A stretch of 64,000 bases of DNA, from NCBI GenBank assembly GCA_949318235.1, contig OX439131.1, positions 24,071,903-24,135,902 of the forward strand. Reading direction: 5' to 3'. This stretch comes from Ecdyonurus torrentis (lineage: Eukaryota > Arthropoda > Insecta > Ephemeroptera > Heptageniidae). How positions within the stretch are numbered: position 1 is the first letter of the stretch; each line of letters opens with the position of its first letter. Shown here piece by piece: positions 10,989 to 51,429 of this stretch. The notes beneath the pieces were generated by a model. It did not search any database. It had not been told where the DNA came from and worked only from the letters and a program-made list of their open reading frames with translations. A program made the position numbers and the translations under genes.

Positions 10989-12026
10989 ATGTCATCCGAA
11001 GAACAAGGAATTGTTGCACTCAACAGTGATTTCTGCCAACGTTTGTTAGATAAGTATGCGCAAAGTATAACCAGTATTTCTAAACAAGACTTGAAGACAC
11101 TAATTCACGAATCACACGAAGAAATGAGCATGAGTTCTGACAATACTATGCTATTTGATTTCTGCATCATCGCTAGTGAAGCAGACACATTCATAGCTAG
11201 AAAAGTGAAGCAAAATCTCTGTCAAGAATTTCGTATAAGAGGTTGTACAGTAGAGGACATAGGTGGTACAGGGAAAGCTATTTTCAACTTGTACGAGAAC
11301 ATGATGGAAAGAAGCACAAAAATTTTATTTCTTATCACAAATAACTTCACAAGTGATGGTTTTTGTATGCGCATTCAAAATGCAGCAGTATTTAAAAGTG
11401 TCCTTGAAAAGGCAGTTACATCAAGAGAAAAGTGTGTTCCATTGATTTTAGCATCTGGAAATAATGTTAGACTTCCGTTAGCACTTACAGGAATCACAGG
11501 AATAAAATATAATGATACTGAAGGTGAAAAGTCTCCATTGCTGGCCAGTACATTTGCACATGCCTCTAGGAGGAGGGAAATATTGCAGAGAAAATACCAC
11601 CAACAATATTTTAAAACATTGGTGGATAGTAATATCAAGAAGTTTTTTGCTGAGCAACAGGAAGATTTAAAAGCTCTTGAATTCACACCTAACACTCTAC
11701 AAATTGAAGGAGCTCCGGTTAATGAAACTAATGCAACTAATGCTGTTCAAGCTTTGGAGGTGTTGCAAAAACAGATGCAATGTAAATCTGTACAGGATTT
11801 AGTGAGTCGTCTCACAAGCCTTACTGCGAGTATAAATACTGATTCAAATTGTGATCTGTCTACTTCTTCTGGGAAGCCATCAAACCAACAGAACCAGATA
11901 TCTGATAGTGAAAATGTGCATGTGGGAAATAAAACAACTATAAATATTATTTTAGGTAGAAATAAAGCCCAGAAAAATTGCAGTACTTCGTCTAGCTCGT
12001 CAGATGAATCGGAAAATGACCTGTGA
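10989..12026 (+). CDS. TICAM-like TIR-domain adaptor with a C-terminal RHIM-like motif
   Basis: Seen: one uninterrupted 345-codon frame. Residues about 55-180 form a TIR-like alpha/beta domain: strand A FDFCIIASEAD, BB-loop region around 88-97 (VEDIGGTGKA), strand D KILFLITNNF, then SDGFCMRIQ, then CVPLILAS. Known: vertebrate TRIF and TRAM have the same layout (AEDDTDEA, ILLLTENF, TWCNFQF, VIPM), and like them this protein lacks the catalytic Glu that NAD-cleaving TIRs carry after the Trp/Cys position. Helical stretches follow (about 190-280). At 306-325 is SENVHVGNKTTINI, close to the RHIM amyloid core (I/V-Q-I/V/L-G, as in RIPK1, RIPK3 and TRIF) with His for Gln. The tail is Ser- and acid-rich. 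Inference: an innate-immune signalling scaffold. A single coding exon behind a 5' UTR intron also recalls vertebrate TICAM1. TIR call fairly sure; RHIM call moderate. Confidence 0.72.
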   Translation: MSSEEQGIVALNSDFCQRLLDKYAQSITSISKQDLKTLIHESHEEMSMSSDNTMLFDFCIIASEADTFIARKVKQNLCQEFRIRGCTVEDIGGTGKAIFNLYENMMERSTKILFLITNNFTSDGFCMRIQNAAVFKSVLEKAVTSREKCVPLILASGNNVRLPLALTGITGIKYNDTEGEKSPLLASTFAHASRRREILQRKYHQQYFKTLVDSNIKKFFAEQQEDLKALEFTPNTLQIEGAPVNETNATNAVQALEVLQKQMQCKSVQDLVSRLTSLTASINTDSNCDLSTSSGKPSNQQNQISDSENVHVGNKTTINIILGRNKAQKNCSTSSSSSDESENDL

Positions 12027-12259
12027 ATTTGAAATTAGTTGTAAATTCAAATTTTGTGTAAAAACTGTTGATGCGGTCATAATATACTGGCAAATTTTCT
12101 TTGTCAATATTTTGTTATTACCTTAAAACACATAAGTGTCTCTATGGGACAATTTAACATCCACATGCTACTATTACTATGCAAGATTAAATTAAGATAG
12201 GAATTTTGTAGTATAAAATAATACTTTCCAAGTTGATTTATTAGGAGCTATGGGTGTGT

Positions 12260-12278
12260 GCGCATGCGCATGACGTCA
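12260..12278. promoter_or_regulatory. adjacent NRF-1-like and CRE palindromes
   Basis: TGCGCATGCGCA, a full match to the NRF-1 consensus palindrome, directly abuts TGACGTCA, the full CREB/ATF palindrome. They lie about 235 bases after the TIR stop, inside the presumed 3' UTR. Function unknown; could be a cryptic promoter or part of an old transposon. Confidence 0.45.
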
Positions 12279-12726
12279 TCCTGAATGCTTTTCGATGCTC
12301 TTCTTGAGCAATGAATAACATTGCTTAGCATAGGCTGCATAGGACAAACATAGTTTTTGGCTACTTTCTTTGGAAAATTAGCTTTGGGGGGGGGGGGGGG
12401 GGGTATTATTATTTTTCTTGCATTCTTGAAAAACTAATTCAACCTGCGTTAACAGCATAAATGCTCTAAAAATATTGCTAAATATTTTTCAACTGGCAAA
12501 ATGAGTCATTTACCCATACTGGCCCACGTTATTTAGTGCTCACTTATGGCATTGACTTTAACATGAGTGAAATCACCCTTATGTATCACTAGCAAGATAA
12601 TTTCATATTTGATACAGCATCCCATCTTATTAACTTTTATATAGAAATGTCTACACAGATAGCTATTTATAATTGATTCCATGTCTGTGCTGTGTCATGT
12701 ATGATTGATTTGTACCTTTTTAAGTC

Positions 12727-12827
12727 ATTAAAGTACATTGACTATGATTGTTCTGGTTCAGAAAGATATATAGTAGTTTTAAAACACTTGGAAATTTATT
12801 ACAGAACCAAATCAGTTTTTTAATAAA
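12727..12827 (+). terminator. candidate polyadenylation signals of the TIR gene
   Basis: ATTAAA at 12727-12732 and AATAAA at 12822-12827, about 700-800 bases after the stop. Either could end the transcript; no nearer canonical hexamer was seen. Confidence 0.35.
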
Positions 12828-12845
12828 TAAATTGACTGCGATATG

Positions 12846-13137
12846 TATGATAATACAAAGATCTGATAGTGAAACTCATAAATAGATTACAAAAAATTGA
12901 GGAATGGGAGATAGTATGAGTGTGCACTAACAGGGACACCAAGCACCAAGGTAGAGAAAATATTCTAACCCAGGTCGAAAAGAAAGTAACTAACGCTTAT
13001 AAATTTCTTATCGAGCTGGATTAGAATATTTTCTCTACCACAGCGTCATTGTTAGTGTAAGCTCATACTATCTCCTATTCCCCAATTTTTCCTAATCTAT
13101 CTATATGTTTTACTATCAGATCTTTCTATTATCATAC
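12846..13137. mobile_element. palindromic MITE-like element
   Basis: Arms about 12846-12970 and 13018-13137 are imperfect inverted copies, from GTATGATAATA outward to TAGAGAAAATATTCTAA inward. The 3490-3785 region carries a related right arm (TTTTCTCTAC, CAGTGTAAGCTCAT, CCCCAATTTTTC). No coding capacity. Confidence 0.7.
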
Positions 13138-13798
13138 AATTAAGTTTTTAGTTATATAATATAAAGCTCCAAGCTATGATTATAAAATACAATTACAATA
13201 ATAAATACAGTTTATGAGAGTTTGTAATTTAACGCCTATTTTAATGCTAATTTTGGGTTTAAGCAATAACAATACTGCTTATATAACACGGTGTAACACG
13301 AAAGCTAAACCCTTTCAAATACAGTTTAGTTATTAATTTTAATTTTAACATGCTCTAATCAATCGAATAGGTATATATACCTACTATTCTCAGTCATCAA
13401 TTTTTTTTAGCATTATATAATCACCACAGTGGCCTTTCCTAATTTATACAATTTTAAGTAAGGATATAATTATTCAGTTATCACTTATCAGTTACAATAA
13501 AATGACTGTATGGCAGAATTTCTCGATTTATCATTTTCATAGTCTAGATTATAATAACAATTGTCATTTTCTTAATATATAGATTAGATGGAGAGAAAAT
13601 GAATCAACTGTGGCTGTAAATGCGCTTAGGTATCATTGTAAATATGCTTATCAAAAATATATACCCCACAATTATTAAGTGCTATTTTATTTCATTCCAT
13701 ATATATTCCATTCAATGTTAAGTATGAGCTTCTCTTATTAACAATGAAATATTATGTCCAATAAAGTTTATAGCAAATCATTAATAAAAATCATGAAC

Positions 13799-13995
13799 GT
13801 CAATGTTGTTGCAAACAGTATGTGTACTGTATCTCGTTTTTTGTCACGCGAAGCAAAATTTGTAAGACGCTTCGAAACGTTATGTAAATGTCAACTTACA
13901 CATATATTGCTTCGCGTGACAAAAAATGAGATAGACATTTTGCTTTTACTGTAACAGAAAACGAGATACACATATTTTGTTCTCAACAGTAGTAT
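13799..13995. mobile_element. type I foldback element (TTTTGTCA / GAAGCAAAA modules)
   Basis: The left part carries ATCTCGTTTTTTGTCA and CGCGAAGCAAAATTTGTAAG. The right part carries CTTACACATATATTGCTTCG and TGACAAAAAATGAGAT as inverted copies, followed by one further module. The spacer contains ACGTTATG. Related to 23216-23446 and 50367-50663. Confidence 0.7.
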
Positions 13996-14356
13996 CATAA
14001 TTAACTTTTAAAACATAAGTGACATCAAAAGACAATACAAAACTAGGAACTTGATTGTCAAAATTGCATTAGTTCTTTTACTATATATCATAATTAATTC
14101 ATAATTTGTCTTAAGAACTTATTCAAGCTTCAACTTAACTGTAGAGTTAGTTATTTCCCAGTATCTTAAGATAGAACCTATATATTATAGTATTTGAGTA
14201 ACTGCAGTTACAGCTTTATTAAAAAGCATAACAAAATAAGAGTATCAATAATATATTATTATGTAGAGGGTGTAATTTTAAAATAATAATAATTAAAACA
14301 CAACTATTTCATTTTGCTGCATGCTGTAATAAGTATAGGACATTTTTTTATTGTTG

Positions 14357-14388
<32 letters not shown>

Positions 14389-15572
14389 CTTTTGTGTATA
14401 TATAAGATTACACACACCATATCATCAATCAAAATTACTTAACATTCAAAAACATTCAATCAATCGCCCAGCAATCACAGCAATGGACAAAACCATAGCC
14501 AGAGGACAACGATAAACTGGCTGGCTGGCTGGCAACTACATACAAATGGCATTTGGCTGCCAAACATACTCCAGCAGAAAAAAAATATGTATAATATAGT
14601 ATTATGTAGAGAATTATAACATTCAAAAAAAGGTCAACTTACTTAAAAAGCTATCAGTACCATTTTTTTTTTAAATAAAGGACCAATATCTGCGCCACAT
14701 ACTGGGGGAAAAAAATGTCTTGACCATTTTTTTTTTAAAGAAAGAAACACACACAATTGGCATCAAATTTTTTTCATTTAAAATTTTTTTAAAACACACA
14801 TATCTTTATAAATGGGAGACTTTGACACACACACCTGACAAGACAACTGGGTTGGCACAAAAGACATAACAAGACAGATTTACAGGGACTTACAATTTTA
14901 TGTCCCTTGGAAGCTGAATTGATAGTTATATTAATATTACATTAGTATATATATTATATGGAAAGAATCATATATATTAGCAGCAGTACTTTCATCAATA
15001 TATTGTTACTGATAATAAAATCAAGAACATTATATTGATATGCACTACCATACTTTATGATTAATATGTATTTATATTAATTATTTTATTTGATATCATA
15101 CTTGCAATTGAGCAAATAAAATTTTTATCGACATATTATTAGATTCTTTTAAATTGTCATAATCACTTTTTAATATATTACAACAAGAATTATTTAAAAT
15201 TTATAAAGGAGAAATATGCAAATATATATACTATAACCTGTGATGTATTAAATAAGATAAAATTATTTGCTTTGGTGTCTTGCAATCAAAAAATGTACAA
15301 TCGAGGGTTGAAATTGAAAAAATTAAATCCTTTATAGATAAATAAGAAATAACAATTTACCACCAAAATTTTATTTGTGAGTAATTTAGCTAAAAAAAAG
15401 TATAATTCTTACACCAAGGCTAAATATATGCTTGGATATGTCTTTATTTGTTTTCTTTTCCCTTCCATGAATGAATCACTCGTTAAATATATTTGCATAT
15501 ACTTGAAGTTGCAAATTAAATATTCATAAGGCTGATATCTATTCACTCCGTAAAATAGGAAGTACAATATTA

Positions 15573-15973
15573 AAGCCCTTGTCAACTTACTTTGGCATCA
15601 TTTAGAATACTATATTGATAATTACCTTACCTTATTATCCATGAATTAGACACCACCACGTTAATTTTGTATTTATCTTAATTTATATTCAATTTAATGG
15701 TTATTTAACGCATCTGACGTCACAATGTACCGATGGAGCCGTCATAGGGGTAAAGAACTTGAGGGTTGAGCTTAAATTTATCACGTGACCAGAGCAGTGA
15801 CTGTGATTGGCGGCGGTACATTATGACGTCAGATGCCTGAAATAACCATCAAAATAAAAATAAATGAAAATAAATACAAAATCAACGTGGTGGTGTCTAA
15901 TTCATGGATAATAAAGTATGGTAATTATCAATCTAGTATTCTAAATAATAAAAAAGTAAGTTGGCAAGGGCTG
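15573..15973. mobile_element. 401-bp palindromic element with CRE sites in both arms
   Basis: Arms 15573-15731 and 15815-15973 are near-identical inverted copies (for example CACCACCACGTT and AACGTGGTGGTG), each containing a TGACGTCA-type site. The spacer of about 83 bases includes CACGTG and CCAAT-type motifs. Termini read GCCCTTG and CAAGGGC. Confidence 0.75.
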
Positions 15974-16851
15974 TAAGTCCTTTATTTTCTGGAGAGAATA
16001 GCAGTTTGCCTCATGTGATATTTACTATTTATAAGGGGACATTGAAAATTGCAAGGAATAATGGCACCCTAACACAAAGTAAACCTTGCCCTTCTTAACA
16101 ATCCATCAGTATCAATAGAATTGTATTATATTATAATCCTTGTTGTAATATGTTATACTTGAAAGTGAAAATGAAAAATGCTAATTTTTATTACCAAAAC
16201 ATAACACTTGAAACAAATTGTGAATAGTCATATAAAAATAAACAATGCTGCCAAGCAAATTGCTATTTTGCATTATATGTGGTGTGCTGATTACACAATC
16301 TATGTATATATAATGGAAAACATTGTAATATTTTGCTATGTTTAAGTTTTAAAATATCTACATAGGCTGGATGTTTTTTTTCAAATAATTTAGACTTTGT
16401 CTATAACTTTGTGTAAATTGTTATGTGATTTTATGCAGTAGGTTTAATGATTTGTTTTTCAATAAAACATTACAAATTATCATACTTTTATACCACAGGG
16501 TCTCACTTATTGTTCGATCATATAGTTTGTTGTTGCAACATATTATTATATTTATTTTACAATTTTTGAGCATCTTATTTTTATTTTCTATTTCCTTCAG
16601 TGCAAAAATATACAGTAATCTAAAGGGTTGCTATTGAATTATTTCTAAAATATAATTTTTTTATTCTTGGTTTAATATACCAAGAGATATTAATTAGAAT
16701 AGGCCTTTGTGAGTTTTGAAAGAACAATTTTGGTGTAAAGGCCTACAAATATAGTTTGATGATGATTGTGCTACAAAGGTACCCAAGCATTGATATTCTC
16801 TTTGTTACTATATAATGTTACTATAAGTACGGTAATAAACCTACACATTTT

Positions 16852-16898
<47 letters not shown>

Positions 16899-19800
16899 TT
16901 AGAAAATAACTGTATTTGCAATGTGTGCATTTAGAGGACTATAATTATGCACAAGTTGATTTTAAAATATATGCTAAATAAATAGCCCTCTTATGGACAG
17001 ACCTTTTAATTGAACTACATTCTATTTTACAACACAATCCTAATTTATATAATTATAATAATGAGCTTGTTTTGTTTTTATTAAAGTACAATGTAAAATG
17101 AAGAGTAGTTGCAATGTCAACACTCCAAATGTCTTTTAATGCTTTTGTCAGCAATTTAATGCAGAATTTTTATCTAAAAAAAATTTTTTTTTTAAATTTA
17201 TTTGAACATATTGCTTGCAACAAAATTATTAGACGTCTAACTTTTCTCATTTAATAAAATTTTAATTTTTATGTTTGTGTAATTTTTAAGATAATTTCTA
17301 GTTGAAGTACATACTCAACACAACAAATAACAATTTTAAGTTGTGTATCACAGGCAATTCAAATGCAATAAAAAAAAAAATTAAACAAATCCTATTCATA
17401 CATTGTACTTTTACTCTTTTATACAAAGATTTGTGTGTGTTTTATATCAACATAACATTTTATTACAAATTTTCAAACATAATTTTAGCAATCATTTACA
17501 AAAGAGAGCTATGATAATTTAATAAATAAGTAAGTGTTTATGTGCACTATATAATTTTTTTTTAAGATCTTATAATAAGTATTTATAGTATACAACCGAA
17601 GTACTGTGTTTTACTTTTTATTTTTACAGTGAGTAAAATTAACAATTTACATAATTTTAAAATAATAAAGAATTTTACAATTAGATAATTGCAAAGCTTA
17701 TATTTTAACTCGTAAAAGAAGTTTTGGAATTTAATAATTTTTGTGGCACTTTGTTTATTTATTACAAAAAAAAAAAAAAAAAAAAAAAATGCGATTAATG
17801 CCAAATTTTACTAATTAAGGGGAAAAAAATAAATTGAGCACTTAATTACAATCAAGGGAATCTATTTAATATTTAGCTATGCAATTATATTTACAATAAT
17901 TTGAATATCATTTTGGTTGTGTGTTGTGTTGACCTATACAGTAATAGTTTTAGTTAAGAGAAAAAATGAAGAGAATATATTCAATATATTTTTGTTCAGA
18001 AACAACATAACCCCATATACCAAAAGCAGAAGCTGCTTCCTAATTTGTTTCAATATATAGAAAAATAATATAATAGAACAATTATATATATAACAGATTG
18101 AGTTGAAAAGAATATTATAATCTAAAACAAATTGAAGTCAAGTAACCAATACCCTCTCGCATTATTAAGATTTAAAAATATTTGACATTATTTTAATTTT
18201 TTTACATCTTGATAACTTAAAACACAAATGGATCGAGTGCAATGAAAATAATATTACAAACAATTTATATTGCAAGAAATATAATTTACGTAAATAGGCT
18301 TTACACAAGTTCACAACTAGTATGGTAAATCAATAGGCACTTAATTATTTTGTTAGTTTTTTTTTTTTTTTTTTCATCAATTTCTAAATGATGATTTAAC
18401 ATTCAAATACAATAGCATTGTAAATGTCTTTCTTTTTATGTTTTACTAATATATTAAGGCCAAAAAAATTGATAAAAATATTATTTTTATTTGTAACAGC
18501 TTGAAGCTAATAAATTGTACATTTTTTTCTATCACTCTTATTTTCATTGTTAACAATTTTGAAGGCATTTTAATATTTATAGTTATAACAAAGATTCTTA
18601 TCATATATACTATGAAGTACAAAGAAATTTGGTAATGCTGAAAGAAATAACATTATATTGCAAAATATATATTATTTTTATTAATTAAGTTGATTGTTTT
18701 GTCATATTAAGTAATTAAAAAAAAAAAAAAATACCAGGCTTGCTTCAAAGTATACTAATATAATAATAATAACAAGAGTATGATATATATTTTTAATTCT
18801 TATTCACTCCCATACTTTTTTTTTTAAACAAATTATTATTATTTTGTATAGCTAGGAGCTTGAAAAAAAATGTCACTGACTTCATGATAATCATTTTAGG
18901 TTTTTAATATCTGTATTCTGGATTTTAATGTGCATTATCATTTTATATGTTCACTAAAACAAACCTGGTGGAATCACATTTTTTTCTTTTTGTTTATAAC
19001 AACAACCTGATATGTTGTTTTATATTATTATTTCATTATAATAAATGTATTATTATTATTATTATTTTTTTTTAACAAGCATTAAGCAGCTATGAGGAAG
19101 CTTTAAATCTACCAATAAAGTGAAATAAAATTACAATGCATGCAAATTTTATTTTAAACTATACAAGTCTTCTAAAAGGAGACTTGCAGTAGTCAATAAA
19201 ACAAAATTAATGATTTTCCATTGTGAAGGTTTCATATTTTTTTCTTTATAAATTGATCAAATTTATTATCCATGCACTTCAAGGTTAATGCTATCAAATT
19301 TCAATGCTGTAGTCTGATAATGAGCCGTGCTTAAAAGAATAATAATAAAAGCATAAAATTTTAATGATTTTAACTAAATTCACACTTGAAATTCACCCAG
19401 GGAGACTTGAAGCTTCATCATTGCAATAATCATTGTCATTTCTGTTTTATCTATTGGTAAAAAGAGGTAACTGAGCTAGCTTTTTAAACTATATAACATA
19501 TGTATGAAACATTTAGTTGCAAAACCAAAATCACTGTTACCAAAAGGCATACTTGCATATTTAGGTTAGCTTGTCTTACCTGTAGAAGAGAACCTGCCAC
19601 CCTATCTGGAAATGAAAGTATGTCCCTTGGCAGCAGTCAAGTTGATAAGAACCCTGGTAGAGTTATCATGCTTAAATGTAGGAAACATTGTATGCATAAA
19701 TTAACTACTACCCATGTAACACTCAAAGAGCTATTTTTTTAAATGAGGCATTCTAAATCATGATTCAGCAAAATGGAAGATTGTATGCTAGCAATGCTAA

Positions 19801-20794
19801 TATTTTCAACTGTCTGTTTACAAGTTCAGAGTTCTATATGAACAAATAAAGACTTTACTATAAATAAATCAGTTCATAAATTAAAAATCATTATATATTA
19901 TAAAAAATGGCCCATTATAGGTAAAAGTAAAACAAAAATGTTGTAATACACTAAAAACATGTTTTTCTTCTTGTATTAAAATTAAATGTAAATGGAAAGG
20001 TCACAATTGAAACTACGACTACTACCAATAAGAATAAACATAAGTTAAAGAAACTTTAATAAAATAATAATAAAAAAAATGATAAAAGATGGAAATAATA
20101 ACATATAGATTAGTTACAATTAACTTTCAAAAAGTATCTTAAGGCACAGGATCACAAATCAGCACTACCACCATCTTGAATTATGTTGTTGTTTTAAGTT
20201 GGCTTGCATGTGACTGCGAGATTGCAACAAAATGCTTCTTCTTCATTCTTACCGTGTCCAAATGGCAGTAACGTAAAGCCTGTGCCACATGTGAGAGCTA
20301 GAGAGACTTTTATTTGTTTGTATTTTGTGGGTGGATAAGGAAAATGCCTTCAATGGCAGCTAAAATTATTAGGTGCAGGGGTCAACACAAGAATCCAAGA
20401 AGAGAAGAACAAATATGAAAAGTACCAGTTGTCCTGCCAGGCATCTTCAAAACTTCGCACACACTCACACAGCCTTGGTATGCAATAACTGCACACCGAT
20501 CACTGGAATTATGTCATTTTTTAAGTTCTTTTTTGTATTTTTTTGTATTTTTTTTATACATTTTTATTTTAAATTAGAAAAAAAAAATCACGTTCCCAAT
20601 CCCCAACAACTTTACACAACCCCCTCGTCATTATTATTATTATTATTATTTAATTATTAATATTTTTTTGTGGAATAATTATTTTTTGGACTATTTTTTA
20701 TATTTTTTTTATTTTTTTATTTTTTTGCTTAGATTTGTATAAGGCATATGATTGATTCAGTCCAGTCCATAGCGGAGGTCAGCGTTGTGGTAGG

Positions 20795-48878
<28,084 letters not shown>

Positions 48879-49735
48879 TTCTGATCCATCCGGATTTTGA
48901 AGGGGAGGAGGAGGAGAAAAGAGGGGAAAAAAGAGGGAGAAAAAAAACGAAGAAAAACAAACCACTGTGTAAGTGGCGCTGCTGTCAGTCAAGATTTTTA
49001 AATTTATTCAGAAAAAATGTACGATCATTTGTTGATGTTTTTCATGGATTTTTCTTTTTTTACCACACTTTACTAACAAGTTAAAAAATAATAACATTAA
49101 TATTTACACTGTGCTAATTTTTATATTGGCTTAAAAATGAGGAATTAAAATGATCACTTAAAATTTAATATTTTATCGAACGAGAAAAAAAAAAGTCAAG
49201 CATTTTTTTTAAAGCTACAAAATTCTACAAAAATATTCTTTTTGTCTAATTAAATAAAATATATTCCTGCAGTGAACTTATGTAATTGTTTTAATGACCA
49301 TCAACAATTTTTTAAGGGTTATACAAACATGAAAATAATCATCAACTATTGGATTGGACTGCAAACTAAAATAATAATTATATGTTAGAATCTTTGTCAG
49401 ACTACTATAATAAAATATATAAATAATATACTTAGCACTTGGGTCATCTATTGAGAAATAAATGAATTACCATGCCAAAAATATTTTATAACATTTTTCA
49501 ACTTAAAAAGTTACTGCTTCAGCAAGAAACAGAAAACTATGTATTTCTCCATTTTATAGATACTGGGGTTTACTAAAACCAAATCCAAGATATTACACAC
49601 TATAATGAGACAAGTGAGTCACCGTACACATATACATCCAACTTCATACTTACCATATTAGATAGTGATGAATGATGATATGCTATCAAATTTATTCAAT
49701 AAAAATAACATAATAATCACATAATAATTATTATT

Positions 49736-49833
49736 ATTTTATTAAACACCAATGGTGTACTTATACATATATATTTACATTTCACTCTACAAGTCTACAT
49801 TTTTTGCATATTGACTTAATGGTAACTTAAAAT
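49736..49833 (-). mobile_element. 3' fragment of a retroelement (family L)
   Basis: On the - strand it reads ...TGTATAAGTACACCATTGGTG then TTTAATAAAATAAT. The same block is on the + strand at about 50957-51070 and on the - strand at 60714-60830. An AATAAA-like A/T-rich 3' end and no inverted repeats fit a truncated non-LTR retroelement or SINE; no reverse transcriptase is present. Confidence 0.55.
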
Positions 49834-49844
49834 ATATATACATA

Positions 49845-50238
49845 TTAGTGCTGTCAAAAAATATCTGGATTTTGAAATCCTGATAAAAAATTATCCGTTA
49901 TCCGAATTTCTATCCGGATCGTAATCCGGATAATTTTGATCCGTATCGCGGTACGGATAATTTTGATCCGGATTATATTCGGATAATATTGATCTGGATA
50001 ATTTGATCAAGATCGTGATCCGTTTAATTTTTTCCACATTAATGGCCCAGATCACGATTTCATATAATTACGATAAATATTAAGCAAAAAAAATCCGGAT
50101 AAAAAATTATCCGTTATCCGATTTTTTTTATCCGGATCACGATCCGGATAATTTCTTGTCCGCAAAATCAATCGATCCGGATAACTTTCTATCTGAAATC
50201 CGGATTTTAATTTTATCCGGATTTCGACAGCACTAATA
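49845..50238. mobile_element. TIR element filled with ATCCGGAT palindromes
   Basis: Terminal inverted repeats TTAGTGCTGTC and GACAGCACTAA. The interior is a run of many variants of ATCCGGATAATTTTGATCCG with A/T spacers. Noncoding; the termini look hAT-like, but the superfamily is not certain. Confidence 0.7.
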
Positions 50239-50239
50239 C

Positions 50240-50362
<123 letters not shown>

Positions 50363-50366
50363 GTAT

Positions 50367-50663
50367 ATATATCGATGATGTTGCGAACAATATGTATAAC
50401 TCGTATTTTGTCAGGCGAAGCAAAATGTGTAAGTCATTATCTGTCACGCTAAGCAATGTGTATCTCGTTTTTTGTCAAGCTAAGCAAAATGTGTAAGTCG
50501 TTTCTGAACGTAATGGAGATGGCGCTCGACTTACACATATTGATTTGAGTGACAAAGAACGAGATACACATATTGCTTAGCGTGACAAAAAACGACTTAC
50601 ACATTTTGCTTCGCCTGACAAAATACGAGTTACACATTTTGTTCGCAACATCATCGATATATA
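50367..50663. mobile_element. type I foldback element, long copy
   Basis: Termini ATATATCGATGATGTTGCGAA and the inverted TTCGCAACATCATCGATATAT. Arms hold three modules of the pattern CTCG, TTTTGTCA, GCTAAGCAAAATGTGTAAGT. The spacer GTAATGGAGATGGCGCTCGA is nearly the same as at 23216-23446. Confidence 0.88.
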
Positions 50664-50909
50664 TACTTATACTTATAAATACTAAATTTCCACTATCACT
50701 GAATTGGCCACTACTTATATTATAACACCACCAAATAGTCCGGAATTTATACCATATGCTTTTGACCAATAAATTTACCAGCAATTTATCTTTGAACCTA
50801 ATAAATCCCCCAGAAAACAATTGAGGATCCATAAATACAAAACAAAGTTGCAGACAGTTAGACTAGCGTATAAATAATGTTTTATTACCATATACCATGG
50901 GTACTTGTA

Positions 50910-51225
50910 ATATCGATGCTTACCCGTCGAAGTGAACGAACTACACTTTACAAAATCGGACCCTATCATTAAGTCAATATGCAAAAAAAAAATGTAGACT
51001 TGTAGAGTGAAATGTAAATATATATGTATAAGTACACCATTGGTGTTTAATAAATGAAATAAAAATAAAAATTGGGGAAAAATGAACGTTCTACACTTTA
51101 CAATTTCCAAGTTCTCCCATCTAGTTCTCATGTTAAAACGCATAGAAGCGTCAAACACAGATCGTTCATTTTGATTGAAATTTGTAAAGTGTTGTTCGTT
51201 CACTTTGACGGGTAAACATCAATAT
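50910..51225. mobile_element. type II foldback element split by a retroelement fragment
   Basis: Termini ATATCGATGCTTACCCGTCG and the diverged complement ending CATCAATAT. Its left arm is interrupted at about 50957-51070 by a family L fragment; compared with 56631-56826 the uninterrupted order would be TTTACAAATTTGGGG. The spacer (CGCATAGAAGCG, GAACTAGATGGGAGAACTTGG on the complement) matches that copy. Confidence 0.8.
50957..51070 (+). mobile_element. family L retroelement 3' fragment inside a foldback
   Basis: Begins TCGGACCCTATCATTAAG and ends GTGTTTAATAAATGAAATAA plus an A-rich tail. Same block as 60714-60830 (inverted). Confidence 0.6.
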
Positions 51226-51429
51226 GTTACTTTAAATTTTAATAACTTTTGTCATTTTCACCTCAGTAGTATTAAAATATAAATTAAAACCCATGCATAG
51301 ATTTGTGGGAAATGGAAATAAGATTTTGCAATAATGTACAACTTATTAATGAGTCATGGCACTCATAATGTGTTAATACTATAGTTAAGTTGATGTACTG
51401 TTAGGTATTAGGTATCTAATAAGCTGTAG

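Larger units (their letters stand above)
12027..20794. other. intergenic stretch between convergent TIR gene and ELL
   Basis: About 8.8 kb of very AT-rich DNA with no coding gene recognised. Holds the TIR 3' UTR, palindromic elements at 12846-13137, 13799-13995 and 15573-15973, and long poly-A tracts, including one ending at 16896. The ELL 3' UTR enters from the right; several TTTATT (AATAAA on the - strand) lie between 20560 and 20725. Confidence 0.7.

Noticed and set aside
48879..48992. Longer ELL N terminus from the upstream in-frame ATG at 48992
   Set aside because: The extra 38 residues are a translation of a pyrimidine tract, and the family alignment starts at MATLLSGEQYGLS.
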